Source: Papio anubis (Eukaryota > Chordata > Mammalia > Primates > Cercopithecidae). Taken from it: a stretch of 64,000 bases of DNA. The notes beneath the pieces are model-generated. The model had not been told where the DNA came from. It made no database searches and saw nothing but the letters and a program-made list of their open reading frames with translations. The position numbers and the translations under genes are program-made. Shown one piece after another: positions 1-11,095 of the stretch (the first letter of the stretch is position 1; each line of letters begins with the position of its first letter). The stretch is taken from contig NC_044981.1 of NCBI RefSeq assembly GCF_008728515.1, positions 127,508,884 through 127,572,883 on the forward strand. The letters run 5' to 3'.

Positions 1-821
1 GGTGATCTTTTCTTAATGGTGAACACCCATTTCAGTGTGAAAGGGAAGTAAGATTTGTTCCCTATTTGTGAAGATGGGCCTAGGGCTGAGTCAGGTTGTC
101 TGTAAAAGTGTACTCATCTTTCGGGTTCTTTCTGCATAGTATGGAGCACCAAAGCCAGAAGATTATAGAAAGATGAGAAAACCAGACAGCAGAAACCTGA
201 CAGCTTTTATTCCTCATGCATGCTCTTGGCTTAGCCGTCTTCTCCACTCTCTTCGCGTTTAAAGAAGTCTTCCTAAATTCCCAGGCCATCTCAGCTGTGC
301 GAAGGCGGCAAACCTAAGGAAAGCCTCCCAGACAGGAAGGGCTGGCTGGCCTCACTTTGGCGGGAGCATTAAAGTGAATCGTAGTCCCCCAGGGGACAGC
401 AAGTGTTGAAATAAAAAAGACAAAGTCAGAGCCATTTGGCCAGACAGTCCTTCCTGCCTGGGAGGCTCTGGGACTTGTCTTAGGGAAGGAGGAAAATACT
501 TCTCCCAAGTGTGAAGAAATCATCCAAAATGCAAAGGCTCTCTGGTCCCGCAGTAGCTGGTCCCTCCACCTTCAGCCAAGGGATTCCTTACTTCATCAAT
601 CAGTACTTACAGAGGACCTGCCCTGTGCCAAATACTGTGCCGCTGCTGGAAACACAACGAATAGGCATCACCTTCACCCCAAAGAGCTTCTGTCTCCCGG
701 GAGATCCCGATGCTGCTCTTTGTAGACTCGGCCCGGGCCTGGGCCTTGCCATCCAGCTCCCCCTCCACTGCCTCACAGAGACTCATTCAGTGACTGCCCA
801 TTACACATCAGCATGGAGAAC
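1..821. other. No gene recognised; faint L2-like patch
   Basis: An open frame of 124 codons at 511-885 has no recognisable similarity and runs into an LTR, so it is not called. Around 590-680, wording such as GTGCCAAATACTGTGCCGCT resembles an eroded L2 3' region. If the human gene order holds, VXN should lie to the left, but no VXN exon was recognised. Confidence 0.5.
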
Positions 822-1162
822 GGCTATGGCCTGCACATGTGTGTCCCCTGCAGATTCACATGTTGAAATCCTAAGCCCAGGGTGATGATATTAGGGGGCA
901 GGGTCTTTGGGAGGTGATAAGGTCGTAAAGGTGGGGCCCCCATAAATGGGATGAGTGCCCTTAGAAAAGAGGCTCGAGAGAACCCTCACTCCTTCCACCA
1001 CATTTGTACACCATTAGAAGATACCGTCTAGGAATCAGGAAGCAGGCCCTCACCAAACGACAAATCTGCCGGCACCCAGCTTCCAGAATGGGTAGGAAAA
1101 GAAGTCTGTATTTCTAAGTTGCCCAGCCTGTGGTATTTTAGCCTGAATAGACTAAGAGAGGA
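822..1162 (+). mobile_element. MaLR LTR, MLT1 type
   Basis: The run CATGTTGAAATCCTAA, a G-rich GGGAGGTGATAAGGTC, CAGGAAGCAGGCCCTCACC and the end GAATAGACTAAG follow the MLT1B-like consensus in order. The copy is old, with many substitutions and small gaps. Only LTR sequence is present, so this is a solo LTR. Confidence 0.7.
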
Positions 1163-1299
1163 AGAAGGTGTTCATCACAGACATTTGTCCTGGGCCCAGG
1201 CTCCCCTTCAGTAACTTGTCATATAAGCCTGGAGCTCTTTCCTTTCATTCCAGCAGGTCACACACAGGACAGCTCAGTGTTCCCTCATACCTAGACCAT

Positions 1300-1606
1300 C
1301 TGTGATGCTGGGATGGGAGTCCTGGCATATTCAAGGTGAGTGGTCGTGTCAGGCAGCACCTACTCCCTGTACCTCCATCACACTGCCCTGTTTCACTGAC
1401 CCAGCTGCACACATCACTCCCTGGGACTGTTCCCTTTATTTGCGTGTGTGTGTGTTTGTCACACCTCTCTGAATTAGATTGAAAACATCGTGGAAGAAGC
1501 CATCTCAGCTTTCTTTCACTATTGTTTCTCCAAAGCCTACAATAGTACCTGACACAGGACACACTTAATAAACATGCATTTAATGAATGAACAAGCAAGC
1601 AAATAA
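1300..1606 (+). mobile_element. L2 3' end fragment
   Basis: It ends with TAGTACCTGACACAGGACAC...AATAAACATGCATTTAATGAATGAAC, the typical eroded end of an L2. A short GT run lies at 1442-1455. Confidence 0.55.
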
Positions 1607-1722
1607 CCAAATTACTTGTCCCAAGCAACCAATGTGTGAAATACACAAGGTGGATCTCATGCACTGGAACAGAGCTGCATGTGGGAGATCAGGGAACTGC
1701 ATCTTCCAAAGACGACGAGCAC

Positions 1723-1798
1723 GTGCTCCGTTTTCTCGTGGAGATATCTGGTACTGTGGCATGTGCGCCGTTTTCTCATGGAGATATCTGGTACTGTA
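1723..1798 (+). repeat. 40-bp tandem duplication
   Basis: Two copies of a unit containing CCGTTTTCTCGTGGAGATAT begin at 1723 and 1763. They differ at a few positions, one of them CG to CA as expected from CpG decay. No known family recognised. Confidence 0.85.
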
Positions 1799-1963
1799 TC
1801 TGTCGTCCTTATCGCGGTCACCCACACGGGAACCTGGGAACCAGCTTAGCCTCCTCCTTCTCTCCTTCTGTATGAAGCCTATTGTTACCCAGTATTGTTA
1901 CTTCCATCTCCACCTCGGTAGAGCTAGCAGACTGACCCTTCACCTCTGTCACCTCCTCTGAGT

Positions 1964-2322
1964 GTATTAGTCAGGGTTCTCCCAGGAAACAGAACCAAAG
2001 AGGAGAGATAGAGATAGAGATAGGGATAGAGACAATAGAGACGGAGACAGAAATAGAAATAGAGACAAAGATTTACTTTCAGGAATTGGCTCACGCAGTG
2101 GTGGGAATAGACAGGTTGCAGGGCAAACTGGAAATTCCAGCAAGAGCTGATGTTGTCTTGAGCCAGAAGGCAGTCTGGAGGCAGAGTTCCTACCTCTCAG
2201 GAGTGAGGGGAACCTTGGTTTTTCTATAAAAGCCTTCCACTGATTAAATGAGGCCACTCACACTAGGAAGGGTCAGCTGCTTTACTCAAAGATTTAAATG
2301 TCAGTCACATCTAAAAAATACC
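1964..2322 (+). mobile_element. Old interspersed repeat, left part (split by two Alus)
   Basis: It starts TATTAGTCAGGGTTCTCC and AACAGAACC, carries a degenerate GATA/GAGA microsatellite (about 2003-2060), and continues with GAATTGGCTCACGCAG, a pattern common to an old primate repeat whose family I cannot name with confidence. The sequence continues after the Alus at 2972-3050 (GTTTGACCAAACAGCTGG). Confidence 0.5.
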
Positions 2323-2609
2323 AGCCGGCATGGTAGCCCATGCCTGTAATACCAACGCTTTGAGAGGTCGAGGCCGGAGGATTGTTTGAGGCCAGGAGTT
2401 CAAGACCAGCCTAGGCAACACAGCAAGACTCCTATCTCTACAAAAAATGAAGAAACTAGATGATTGTGGTGACTCACACCTGTAGTCCTAGCTACTTGGG
2501 AGGGTGAGGCAGGAGGATCGCCTGAGCCCAGGAATTCCAGGCTGCAGTGAGTTATGACAGTGACATGACACTCAAGCCTGGGTGACAGAGAGAGACTGTT
2601 TCAAAAAAA
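2323..2609 (+). mobile_element. Alu (old, AluJ-like)
   Basis: Complete dimeric Alu with many substitutions and a short A-tail. Confidence 0.85.
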
Positions 2610-2660
2610 TATTTGATATTTTTCTTATAAAATAAAATATTGATTTAAAATACCTCACAG

Positions 2661-2971
2661 CGGCCGGGCGCGGTGGCTCAAGCCTGTAATCCCAGCACTT
2701 TGGGAGGCCGAGGTGGGTGGATCACGAGGTCAGGAGATCGAGACCATCCTGGCTAACACGGTGAAACCCCGTCTCTACTAAAAATACAAAAAATTAGCCG
2801 GGCGTGGTAGCAGGCGCCTGTAGTCCCAGCTACTTGGGAGGCTGAGGCGGGAGAATGGCGTGAACCCGGGAGGCGGAGCTTGCAGTGAGCCGAGATCGCG
2901 CCACTGCACTCCAGCCTGGGAGACACAGCGAGACTCCGTCTCACAAAAAAAAAAAATAAATAAAATAAAAT
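2661..2971 (+). mobile_element. AluY, with 14-bp target-site duplication
   Basis: Near-consensus AluY with GGCTCAAGCCTG at the 5' end, a variant common in cercopithecid copies. It is flanked by AAAATACCTCACAG at 2647-2660 and 2972-2985. It splits the older repeat that resumes at 2972. Confidence 0.95.
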
Positions 2972-3286
2972 AAAATACCTCACAGCAACATCTGGACTGG
3001 TGTTTGACCAAACAGCTGGATTCCACAGCCCTAGCCAGGTTGACAGGGATGGCTTTTGTAGATGATGCTACCTTCATCCCAGCCTCTTCCATGGTGCCGT
3101 CAGTACCACAGAGGATGAAAAGCTAAAAACGGTGTTTCTAAGACTCCCTTGTAACTGGAATTCTTAATAGGGCCAGGTCTAGGATGAGGCAAGCAAGGCA
3201 CCCCAGGCACAAAATTTAAGGGGCATCAAAAAACTCAGTAATCAAGATCAGTACTCTTAATGCAGTATTTTTCGAAAAAGTGGCTC

Positions 3287-3566
3287 GGCCGGGCGCGGTG
3301 ACTCATGCCTGTAATCCCAGCACTTTGGGAGGCCGAGGTGGGCGGATCACGAGGTCAGGAGATCGAGACCATCTTGGCCAACAAGGTGAAACTCCATCTC
3401 TACTAAAAATACAAAAAATTAGCTGGGCATGGTGGTGGGCGCCTGTAGTCCCAGCTGCTCGAGAGGCTGAGGCAGGAGAACAGCATGAACCCGGGAGGCA
3501 GAGCTGTAGTGAGCCGAGATCACGCCACTGCACTCCAGCCTGGGCTACAGAGTGAGACTCCATCTC

Positions 3567-3594
<28 letters not shown>
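3287..3594 (+). mobile_element. AluY inserted at the 5' end of an older Alu
   Basis: Full-length Alu with a poly(A) of about 28. AAAAAGTGGCT precedes it and recurs after the tail at the start of the next Alu, so it landed in the first few bases of that element. Confidence 0.93.
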
Positions 3595-3597
<3 letters not shown>

Positions 3598-3908
3598 GGC
3601 TGTGTGCAGTGACTCATGCCCTTAGTCTCAGCACTCTGGGAGACGGAGGCAGACAGATTGCTTGAGCCCAATTTTTGAGTTCAAGACCAGCCTGGCAACA
3701 CGGTAAAACCCCATCTCTATAAAAAAAATACAAAAAAATTAGCTGGGAATGATGGTGTGTGCCTGTAGTCCCAGCTACTTGACAGGCTGAAGTGGGAGAA
3801 TCACCTGAGGTTGGGAAGTCAAAGCTGCAGTGAGCCATGATTGAGTCACTGCACTCCAGCCTGGATGACAGAGCCAGACCCTGTCAAAAAAAGAAAAATA
3901 GATAAAAA
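3595..3908 (+). mobile_element. Alu (old, AluJ/S)
   Basis: Diverged full-length Alu whose first bases were the target of the upstream AluY. Confidence 0.85.
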
Positions 3909-4893
3909 GTAATGCAATATTACTGACATTTCCTTTTGCCTCTGACTCCAATACGGCTTGGCAGGGCAGGGTTCTTAATGGATTTAAGATCCCCCATAAG
4001 AAGCACTCGTGTGGAATCTGAAGGGCAGGATGAAGTGGAAGAGATCTTTCTCTGCTGGTTTCTGCTGGCAAGCACAATGGTGCTCCCATGTCCAGTCACT
4101 GCTGCAATGGGGGCTGCAAGGCAGAGGCTGCAAGGCAGGGGCTGGGCTCTTCACATTTTGCTGTTGCAAATGGAGCAGCCTAGTATAGCTCTCCAGATAG
4201 TACTTGCAGTGACCGCAGCACCTGCCACAGCTAGGGTGGGTTCTTTCAGAAACCTATCGTGCTAAAAGTGGTCTCTTGATTCCCCCACTGTTGAGTCAGG
4301 GGTGCAGTTCCCAGGAGGGTCATTCTGCAATGTTGTTCATTCCTAGAGGTCAGCCCAGAGCCCATTTCTCTTGCCCTTCCAAAGAAGTGTAAAAACGCCC
4401 AATTTCCTACATTACACCCCTTTCTGGTTGACATCCCTAGAGAGGTCTCTGTTGACCAGTGTCATCACATCTCTCATGTTCATCCCATCCTTTCAGGCCC
4501 CACCATCCTGCTCTTATTCAGGTCCCCTTTAATCTCTCCCCTCCTCTCTGTGACGTGGCTTCCAGATGACTATACACTCACCCTCTTTACACTTTTTTTT
4601 TTTTCATTCTCCATATCCAGATAGAATCTCTTCTTCTCTGGTGGCTTCCACTCTATGATGTAGATTCACCCTGTTCCCAAGGATTTAGATAACATTATTG
4701 TGCCCTGTAGAATGTCCAGTGTCAAAAATCCACTATGGAAAGTTTACAGAATTTCTTTAAATGCTCAGGGAGCTTACATTCATTTCCCACCATCTATCTC
4801 CACTGAATTCTTCATTTCTTGATTTCCCACATTCTGCATTTTCTCACAAGGCGTTTTTGTGTGTAGAAGACCTGACTAAATAGTTTGGGGCAA
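3909..4893. other. No gene or confident repeat recognised
   Basis: Mixed sequence with a short poly(T) at 4591-4602. Open frames here are short and have no recognisable similarity. Confidence 0.5.
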
Positions 4894-4910
4894 AGCAACC
4901 TCTTTTTTTT

Positions 4911-5165
4911 GAGATTTGCTTGTGCCAAACTAGAAAGTTGAGCGTAGTGGCGCCGATACCCGGTTACTGCAAGTTTCCACCCTCGTTCACGCCATTCTCG
5001 CCAGTTGGGATTAAGAGGCGCCACACGCTTCGGTTGTGCTTTTTTGTATTTTAGAGACGGTGCTCGACATGAAGGGATGGTTCGATCTTCCGGGATCTTC
5101 GGTGATTCACTTCTCGGCTGCTCTCCAAAGTGTTGGATTACAGGCTGGAGCCACCGCGTCTCGCC
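4911..5165 (-). mobile_element. Alu with indel-rich, probably corrupted sequence
   Basis: Landmarks of a minus-strand Alu appear in order (TTTGAG, GGCGC, TTCACGCCATTCTC, TTTTTTGTATTTT, GAGACGG, TCCAAAGTG, GATTACAGG, GCCACCGCG) but with an insertion or deletion every few bases between them. The flanks carry an intact AGCAACCTCTTTTTTT duplication at 4894-4909 and 5166-5181, and roughly 20 CpGs survive. Both point to a young insertion, which conflicts with the apparent divergence. Confidence 0.85.
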
Positions 5166-5181
5166 AGCAACCTCTTTTTTT

Positions 5182-5729
5182 AAAAGTCTTACATCTTCTC
5201 TGCCTTCTTCCACTCTCACTTGTTTACTGTCCCTCTTCTCTCTCAGAAAGAAAAACATCCCTCAATTTTCTGATTTTCTAGTGTTCTTCATTTCTTCCAC
5301 CTTCTCCTTATGGGCCTTCTCCTAGCTTTCCACATACAATTGGCCAATCAATGTTTTCTTCCTGAAGAATCACATTATGTCCCTCAGAAGGCTTCTGCTA
5401 GAGCTCAGGTTGGGAACATGAGCTGGCAAGAGCTAAATTACTCTAAAGAATTGGATCAAGACATTAAGAGTTCATGAAAACAATCTGGGAGAAGAGGTGA
5501 GAAAGACATGGGCAAGGAGAGGAGCCAGGAGAGTGGCTAGAAGCCAGGACACTCCTTGAGGTGGTTAGGACAGTGAGAATTCCCAGGGAGGTGATAGAAG
5601 AACTTTCAACAACAACAACAACAAAAAGTCTGATGTTCAATTAAAGTGCTGTGGAGGGAGAACTGTGTTGTGTTTAGGTGCATGGGCTCTGGCTCATTCA
5701 TTGTGTTCTGGCTCATTGATTATGGTGTT
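5182..5729. other. No gene; short CAA run and MIR start
   Basis: A (CAA)n run lies at about 5607-5625. From about 5660 the sequence resembles the start of a MIR that resumes after the Alu. Confidence 0.5.
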
Positions 5730-6025
5730 TGTTTGTTTGTTTGTTTGAGACGGAGTCTCATTCTGCGCCTAGGCTAGAGTGAAATGAAACAATCTCAGCT
5801 CACTGCAACCTCCACCTCCAGGGTTCAAGCAATCCTCCCACCTCAGTCTAACTAGTAGCTGTGACTATAGGCATGTGCCACCATTCCCGACTAATTTTTG
5901 CATTTTAAAGACATATGGGGTTTCACTATGTTGGCCAGGCTGGTCTTGAACTCCTGACTTCAAATGATCCACCCGCCTCAGCCCCCAAAGTGCTGGGATT
6001 ACAGGCGTAAGCCACTGCCTGACTT
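5730..6025 (-). mobile_element. Alu with a GTTT-rich tail
   Basis: Minus-strand Alu preceded by a (GTTT)n tail. It interrupts a MIR (about 5660-5720 and 6035-6240). Confidence 0.9.
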
Positions 6026-6034
6026 GACAGTGTT

Positions 6035-6240
6035 CAAAATTCACCTCTATCATTAACTTGCTCTGTGATTAGCAAGCTGTTCAGTCTCTTAAGCTTCATT
6101 TCTTTTTTGTAAAACAGGATAATAACTGTTAGAAAGAAAAAGCCTATTTCTAATGACTATTGCAGGATTAAATAATATGTGAAAAGCTCCTGGCAGAAGA
6201 AATCAATTTCCTGGAAGTGTTAGCTATGATGATGACTTAT
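6035..6240 (+). mobile_element. MIR fragment
   Basis: AACTTGCTCTGTGATTAGCA, then CATTTCTTTTTTGTAAAACA, AGGATAATAACTG and GGATTAAATAATATGTG follow the MIR core and 3' pattern. Confidence 0.6.
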
Positions 6241-6770
6241 ACAATGACTTTGAGCAGATGCTGTTACTGCTGCCATGTAAATTGCTATTGTCTCTCCAAA
6301 CTTACATTAAAATTCTGTGGGCTTGTAAAAAAATATGTAAAATATTAAAATAATTGAATTCCCTGTTCTGGATGAGGCAAGGATGAAGGGCACGTGAATT
6401 CACAAGGGCAAGTGAATTCATAAACTGACCTGATACAGCAGAAGCCATTGCTCTTCGGCACAACATGCAAGCTTGTTGAGGAGGAGCGGAAATCTGGGAG
6501 AGAGACTTTCCCCAGGCTGGGGATGGAGGACTGAGCCAACTGCACCCAGATCTGAAAGAGCAGGGAGAATGCTGGTGATAACTGAGTTCACGGTCCTTCA
6601 AGCAGCCGTCAGATGGCTACTGCAGAGCCAACAGCTTCTCCCTCCCCACTTCCTGTGGTTGTCTCTGGCAGGCGTGCAGTGTTGAGGATTCTGAAACCAT
6701 GTCCCAGTTCAGTATGAGCTTGGATGACCTAACTGATTAAGGACCCTGACATGACTCAGAAGTGTTTTAT
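6241..6770. other. No gene recognised
   Basis: Short open frames on both strands only; no recognised repeat. Confidence 0.45.
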
Positions 6771-6773
6771 GTC

Positions 6774-6902
6774 AGGGGTCGGCAAATGATGGCCCCAGGG
6801 TGAAATCCAGGCCACAACCTGTTTTTGTGCGACCCACAAGCTAAGAATGCTTTTTCCATTTTCAAATGCTTGCAGGAAAATTTAATAAGAATATTATAGG
6901 CT
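6774..6902 (+). mobile_element. hAT-Charlie-like DNA transposon fragment, left part
   Basis: GGGGTCGGCAAATGATGGCC and TTTTTGTGCGACCCACAAGC match an old hAT-type element. It is split by an A-rich insert and an AluY, and resumes at about 7249 (GAATATTATTGCATGACACA). Confidence 0.5.
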
Positions 6903-6931
6903 CAAAAAAAAAAAAAAAAAAAAAGTAAAAA
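6903..6931 (+). repeat. Poly(A) tract between two copies of a target site
   Basis: About 22 A residues then GTAAAAAA. It is flanked by AAGAATATTATAGGCT at 6887-6902 and 6932-6947, as if almost all of an Alu-like insert other than its tail had been lost. Confidence 0.8.
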
Positions 6932-6943
6932 AAGAATATTATA

Positions 6944-7247
6944 GGCTGGGCGCGGTGGCTCACGCCTGTAATCCCAGCACCTTGGGAGGCCGAGGCCGGC
7001 GAATCACGAGGTCAGGAGATCCAGACCATCCTGGCTAACACAGTGAAACCCCGTCTCTACTAAAAATACAAAAAATTAGCCGGGCGTGGTGGCGGGCGCC
7101 TGTAGTCCCAGCTACTCGGGAGGCTGAGGCAGGAGAATGGCGAATGGCGTGAACCCGGGAGGCGGAGCTTGCAGTGAGACGAGATAGCGCCACCGCACTC
7201 CAGCCTGGGCGACAGAGCGAGACTCCGTCTCAAAAAAAAAAAAAAAA
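6944..7247 (+). mobile_element. AluY
   Basis: Near-consensus AluY with an extra CGAATGG repeat in the right monomer (about 7141-7147). Its target duplication AAGAATATTAT is present before (6932) and after (7248). Confidence 0.95.
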
Positions 7248-7305
7248 AAGAATATTATTGCATGACACATGAAAACAATATAAAATGCAAACTGTACCAG
7301 TACAG

Positions 7306-7350
7306 TTTAAAGTTTTAAATTGATCAATTTAAAGTTTTTAAATTGATCAA
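7306..7350 (+). repeat. Tandem 22/23-bp repeat with TTGATCAA palindrome
   Basis: Two adjacent copies of TTTAAAGTTTT(T)AAATTGATCAA at 7306-7327 and 7328-7350, differing by one T. Confidence 0.9.
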
Positions 7351-8840
7351 TTTTAAAAGTTGTGGGAAAAAATGGTTTTGCTCTTGTTATACAAGTAACT
7401 ACATAATATCCTTGATTATGTTTCTTGATTATGTTTCTTGGCCCAGAAAGCTTGAAATACTTACTATCTTGTTCTTTACAGAGAAAGACCAACCAACCTT
7501 GTTTCATGTTATGCAAAGGAGTCACCGCACGATGTCTTCTCAACCTTACGGGTGCACTCTCTATTTTAAACTTGACTTTATCCTATACAAATTGCGGGTG
7601 GGAGCCCAAAGAGGTCTATGGATTGATTTCCCTTCTTTTGGTAGAAAAATCCTTTTTAAAATTATCCCTTAGTAACAAGGACATTAATAAGTCAATAAGG
7701 TAAGCCTGATTGATTCGCTTTTTTCTTTTATCAAATACTAAAAATGAGTCAGTAAGTAGCTCTCATTGTCTCCTGCTTTAGAGACCAAAGGATAAGACAG
7801 GCCCACAGCCATGCTAATGATGTGACTTTCGTAGTGTTTCTTCTGTTTTCATGGTGACTGTCAAGTTCTACTTTGCCTAATTTTTATTTTTTTATTTAAA
7901 AAAATTTTCTTCTCTGCTCATGACCACCCACCTCACTTCCGTGACTAATTGCAGACACCTGCTTTCTCAGTAAGATGTGGGATTTGGGCATAATTTATCT
8001 GCTAGAGATTGGAGAAGTGCCCTCAAGTCCATGGCCTTGCCTGTGGTCCCCAGCCCTGGGAAGCGGGACACCTTCTCTTCTCCTTCCAGTAGGCTCCTCT
8101 GGTGCCTCTCCTCCAGAAAAGCTAGGTGAACTTTGAATTTTTTCAATGTAATAATTTCCCCCCATAATTACATTATAATATCAATGGAGCTTATCTCATT
8201 GCAGATTGATCTTCAATTGGCACCGACTCTTAAAACTTTCTCTTTCTCAGTCCCACCCTCTGTCAAGCACTGCAGTTAATGACATGAGGAATAGGATGAA
8301 ATGCGTCAGAGCTTTACCGGAGATGCCTTTTAAAAAGAAGCTCGTGAAGATTCTTTTAGGGTAGAGAAAAATCCTTTGCAAAGTGAATAATAATACTGTA
8401 GTTATATTTTCTGCCAATTTTGGTTTTCTTCAGAAGAAACAGAAACAGTATTCCTCCTTTTCTGAAAACTTCTTTCCTGAAGCCTATTTAATCATCCAGC
8501 AACCATTTACTTTATTTTGCCTAATTGGTTTTACAGAAGCAATAAAGCTCTTTGTGAGGAGACAAACAATAGAGTTATAAAGAAAATCACCCTTCCTCTC
8601 CTTCCTCCAACCTCGCTCACTGGGTCAATCAAGGATTTCCTCCGTATGTTTCTCTACATTCAGATATGCAAAAGCAAATGTAAAGAGTTATTTTTCTACC
8701 TTTTACAAAAAAAAAAAAAGGTACATTGTAAATATCACCCTGAAATTATCATCAATATGTGTGGAGCTAAATCATTCTTGGTAGTTGCCTGCTATTCCAT
8801 TATTCCATTGTACAGCTGTTGAGGTCCCTGCTGATAGACA
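7351..8840. other. No gene or confident repeat recognised
   Basis: AT-rich sequence with small open frames (up to 109 codons) that lack any recognisable feature. A short poly(A) lies at 8706-8719. Confidence 0.5.
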
Positions 8841-9133
8841 TTTTTTTTTTTGAGACAAGAGTCTCTCTGTTGCCCAGGCTGGAGTGCAGTGGTGTGATCT
8901 TGGCTCACTGCAACATTTACCTCCTGGGTTCGAGTGATTCTCCTGCCTCAACCTCCTGAGTAGCTGGGACTACAGGCACGTGCCACCAAGCCTAGCTAAT
9001 TTTTTGTATTTTTAGTAGACATAGGGTTTCACCATGTTGACCAGGCTGGTCTCGAACTCCTGGCCTCTAGTGATCTGCCTACTTTGGCGTCCCAAAGTGC
9101 TGGGATTACAGGTGTGAGCCACTGCATCCAGCC
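8841..9133 (-). mobile_element. Alu
   Basis: Full-length minus-strand Alu with flanks CTGATAGAC (8832) and CTGATCGAC (9134) as a slightly diverged target duplication. Confidence 0.92.
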
Positions 9134-9269
9134 CCTGATCGACTTTCAATTTGATAAAGATTTACTTTGTACCAAATACATACTAGACACTTCAACAGAT
9201 TGTGGAGAGAGAAAAATGAACAGCTCATCACCTTTCATGACACCAAGGTCCTGTGGGGAAGATAAAATA

Positions 9270-9560
9270 AATGATTGCATGTGGACACTAGGTGTGACAA
9301 TGAGGAGGGCACAATTGCACAGTGAAGGGACAGAGAACATAGAGGGGGATTCAGAGTCATCTGGGGATGAGTCCAACACACAGGAGAGAGGGTGCAGGCA
9401 CAGGGAACAGCACATGCAAAGCCAAGGAGGCTGCAGGAGCTGGTCATGCTCAGGAAACTGGCTGAAGCACCATGCCCATGCAGGTGCTGCTGAAAAGCCC
9501 AGAGGGGTAGGTGGGCACAGAAGTCAGTGGACTGGTATACCAAACTAGAGAGTCAGGACG
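9270..9560 (+). mobile_element. Ancient interspersed repeat, first part
   Basis: GGAACAGCACATGCAAAGCC and following purine-rich text resemble an old, frequent mammalian repeat that I cannot assign. A probable later part of the same element lies at 10040-10320, on the other side of an MST-type LTR. Confidence 0.35.
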
Positions 9561-9610
9561 CGTCCAGTGGGCTGAGAGTAAAGAGGGACATGCAAGTGTT
9601 TAAAGCAAGG

Positions 9611-9978
9611 CGTATTAGTCCATTCTCATGCTGCTAATAAAGACATACCCGAGACAGGGTAATTTATAAAGGAAAGAAGTTTAATGGACTCACAGTTCCA
9701 CATGGCTGGGGAGGCCTCACAATCATGGCGGAAGATGAAGGAAGGGCAAAGGGAGGTCTTACAAAGGGCAGCCAGCAAGTGAGAGCATGTGCAGGGAAAC
9801 TCTCATTTACAAAACCATCAGATGTCGTGGGAATTATTCACTATCATGAGAACAGCACGGGAAAGACCTCCCCCCATGATTCAATAACCTCCCACTGGGT
9901 CTTTCCTGTGATGCATGGGAATTACAGGAGCTACAATTCAAGATGAGATTTGGGTGGGGTGACAGTCAAACCATACCA
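9611..9978 (-). mobile_element. MaLR solo LTR, MST/THE1 type
   Basis: It reads GTATTAGTCCATTCTCATGC, then TTTAATGGACTCACAGTTCC, ACAATCATGGCGGAAG, CACTATCATGAGAACAGCAC and CAATTCAAGATGAGATTTGG in order, the reverse complement of an MST/THE1 LTR. Length of about 370 bp fits a complete solo LTR. No internal sequence is attached. Confidence 0.9.
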
Positions 9979-10039
9979 CAGGGCAATCAGATCCTGTTTT
10001 TAGAGGATATCTGGAGGGCATCTGGAAATGAAACTTGTG

Positions 10040-10320
10040 AGGAAAGCATTATCTAATCACGGGAGGATACTGGACCCAGGCGGGGCAGTGAGGGAAGAAT
10101 GAAGGGGAGGTGGTGATGGGAACTAGCCTTCTAAGGTGAACCTGGTAAGACTTGTGGGCAGACTGAGAGGAGTGGTGATGCAGGAGGACTTCTAGGTTGG
10201 CAACCAGGTGTACCCAATGAAGGACGCGCAGGAGGAGGGCAGATGTGCCCAGGAGAGGTGAAGACTTCCATTTTGCACACGTGGAGTTTGAGTTGCCTGT
10301 GGAACATCTTGGGCTCTTTG
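10040..10320 (+). mobile_element. Ancient interspersed repeat, second part
   Basis: GAGTTTGAGTTGCCTGTGGA and its surroundings match a widespread old mammalian repeat. Family not assigned. Confidence 0.35.
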
Positions 10321-10379
10321 AACATTTTTTCAGATGTGAGGTGATGATGGCCTTCCTAAAGTACCTTCCTTTCATTCTG

Positions 10380-11095
10380 TGATAGGTTTTCCTCCTTCAC
10401 AGAGAAAATGGAATACAGTGATGCAGTAGGGTTCTAATCATGACTGCTATCTCAGGAGATGGGAGCAACACAGCAACCAGGGACTCTGCTACAACCAGTG
10501 CCTCTGAGTTCACAGGGGCCTCCTCCCGCTGACAAACTAAAACCATGACCGTCTGGGTAGATCAGTAAGTAAATGACATCCTTCCTTAGGGCTAAGGCCA
10601 CATCAGAGGGTGTGGCTAGAGAGTGGAGGTGTGCGGGGATCCCATCAGTTAAGCACTTGTGTACAGGTCCCATCAGCAGCAGCTCTCGGAGCAGCCTGTC
10701 CCCAATGAGCACCTCTTTGAGAGTGACCACTGTCACTAATGACTTCCTTGTTGCCTAATCCAGCATACATTATCATCCCACATCTTCATTCAGCAAACAG
10801 GATAGAACACTCCCCTCTGTGCCAAGCATACTGAACTGCCAGAGACATCATAATGAGCAAGACTTGCTTTCAAGGTGCTCTCGGACCAGTTGGGAAGTCT
10901 GAAAGTGACAACCCCCTTTCAGTGACAAATTCCCTTACTGCAAGATGACTGCTTCAAGACTGATAGGTACAAAGTATAGCAGTGTGACAAAGGAAAAGTT
11001 ACATTGGTGTTACATGGAGCAAAAGGTGGAAAAGATTCTCCTGGGATAAGCAGGAGTCCATCTACAAGATGGCCTAGGCTCTCATTAGCATATTC
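10380..11095. other. No gene; possible L2 fragment
   Basis: About 10760-10900 (TTCATTCAGCAAACAGG, CTGTGCCAAGCATACTGA) looks like an eroded L2. The remainder shows nothing recognisable. Confidence 0.4.

Noticed and set aside
1..600. Possible 3' end of VXN (C8orf46)
   Set aside because: Human gene order would put VXN to the left of MYBL1, but no coding exon or clear poly(A) context could be recognised, so no gene is called.
511..885. 124-codon plus-strand open frame
   Set aside because: No recognisable similarity. It crosses an L2-like patch and runs into an MLT1-type LTR.
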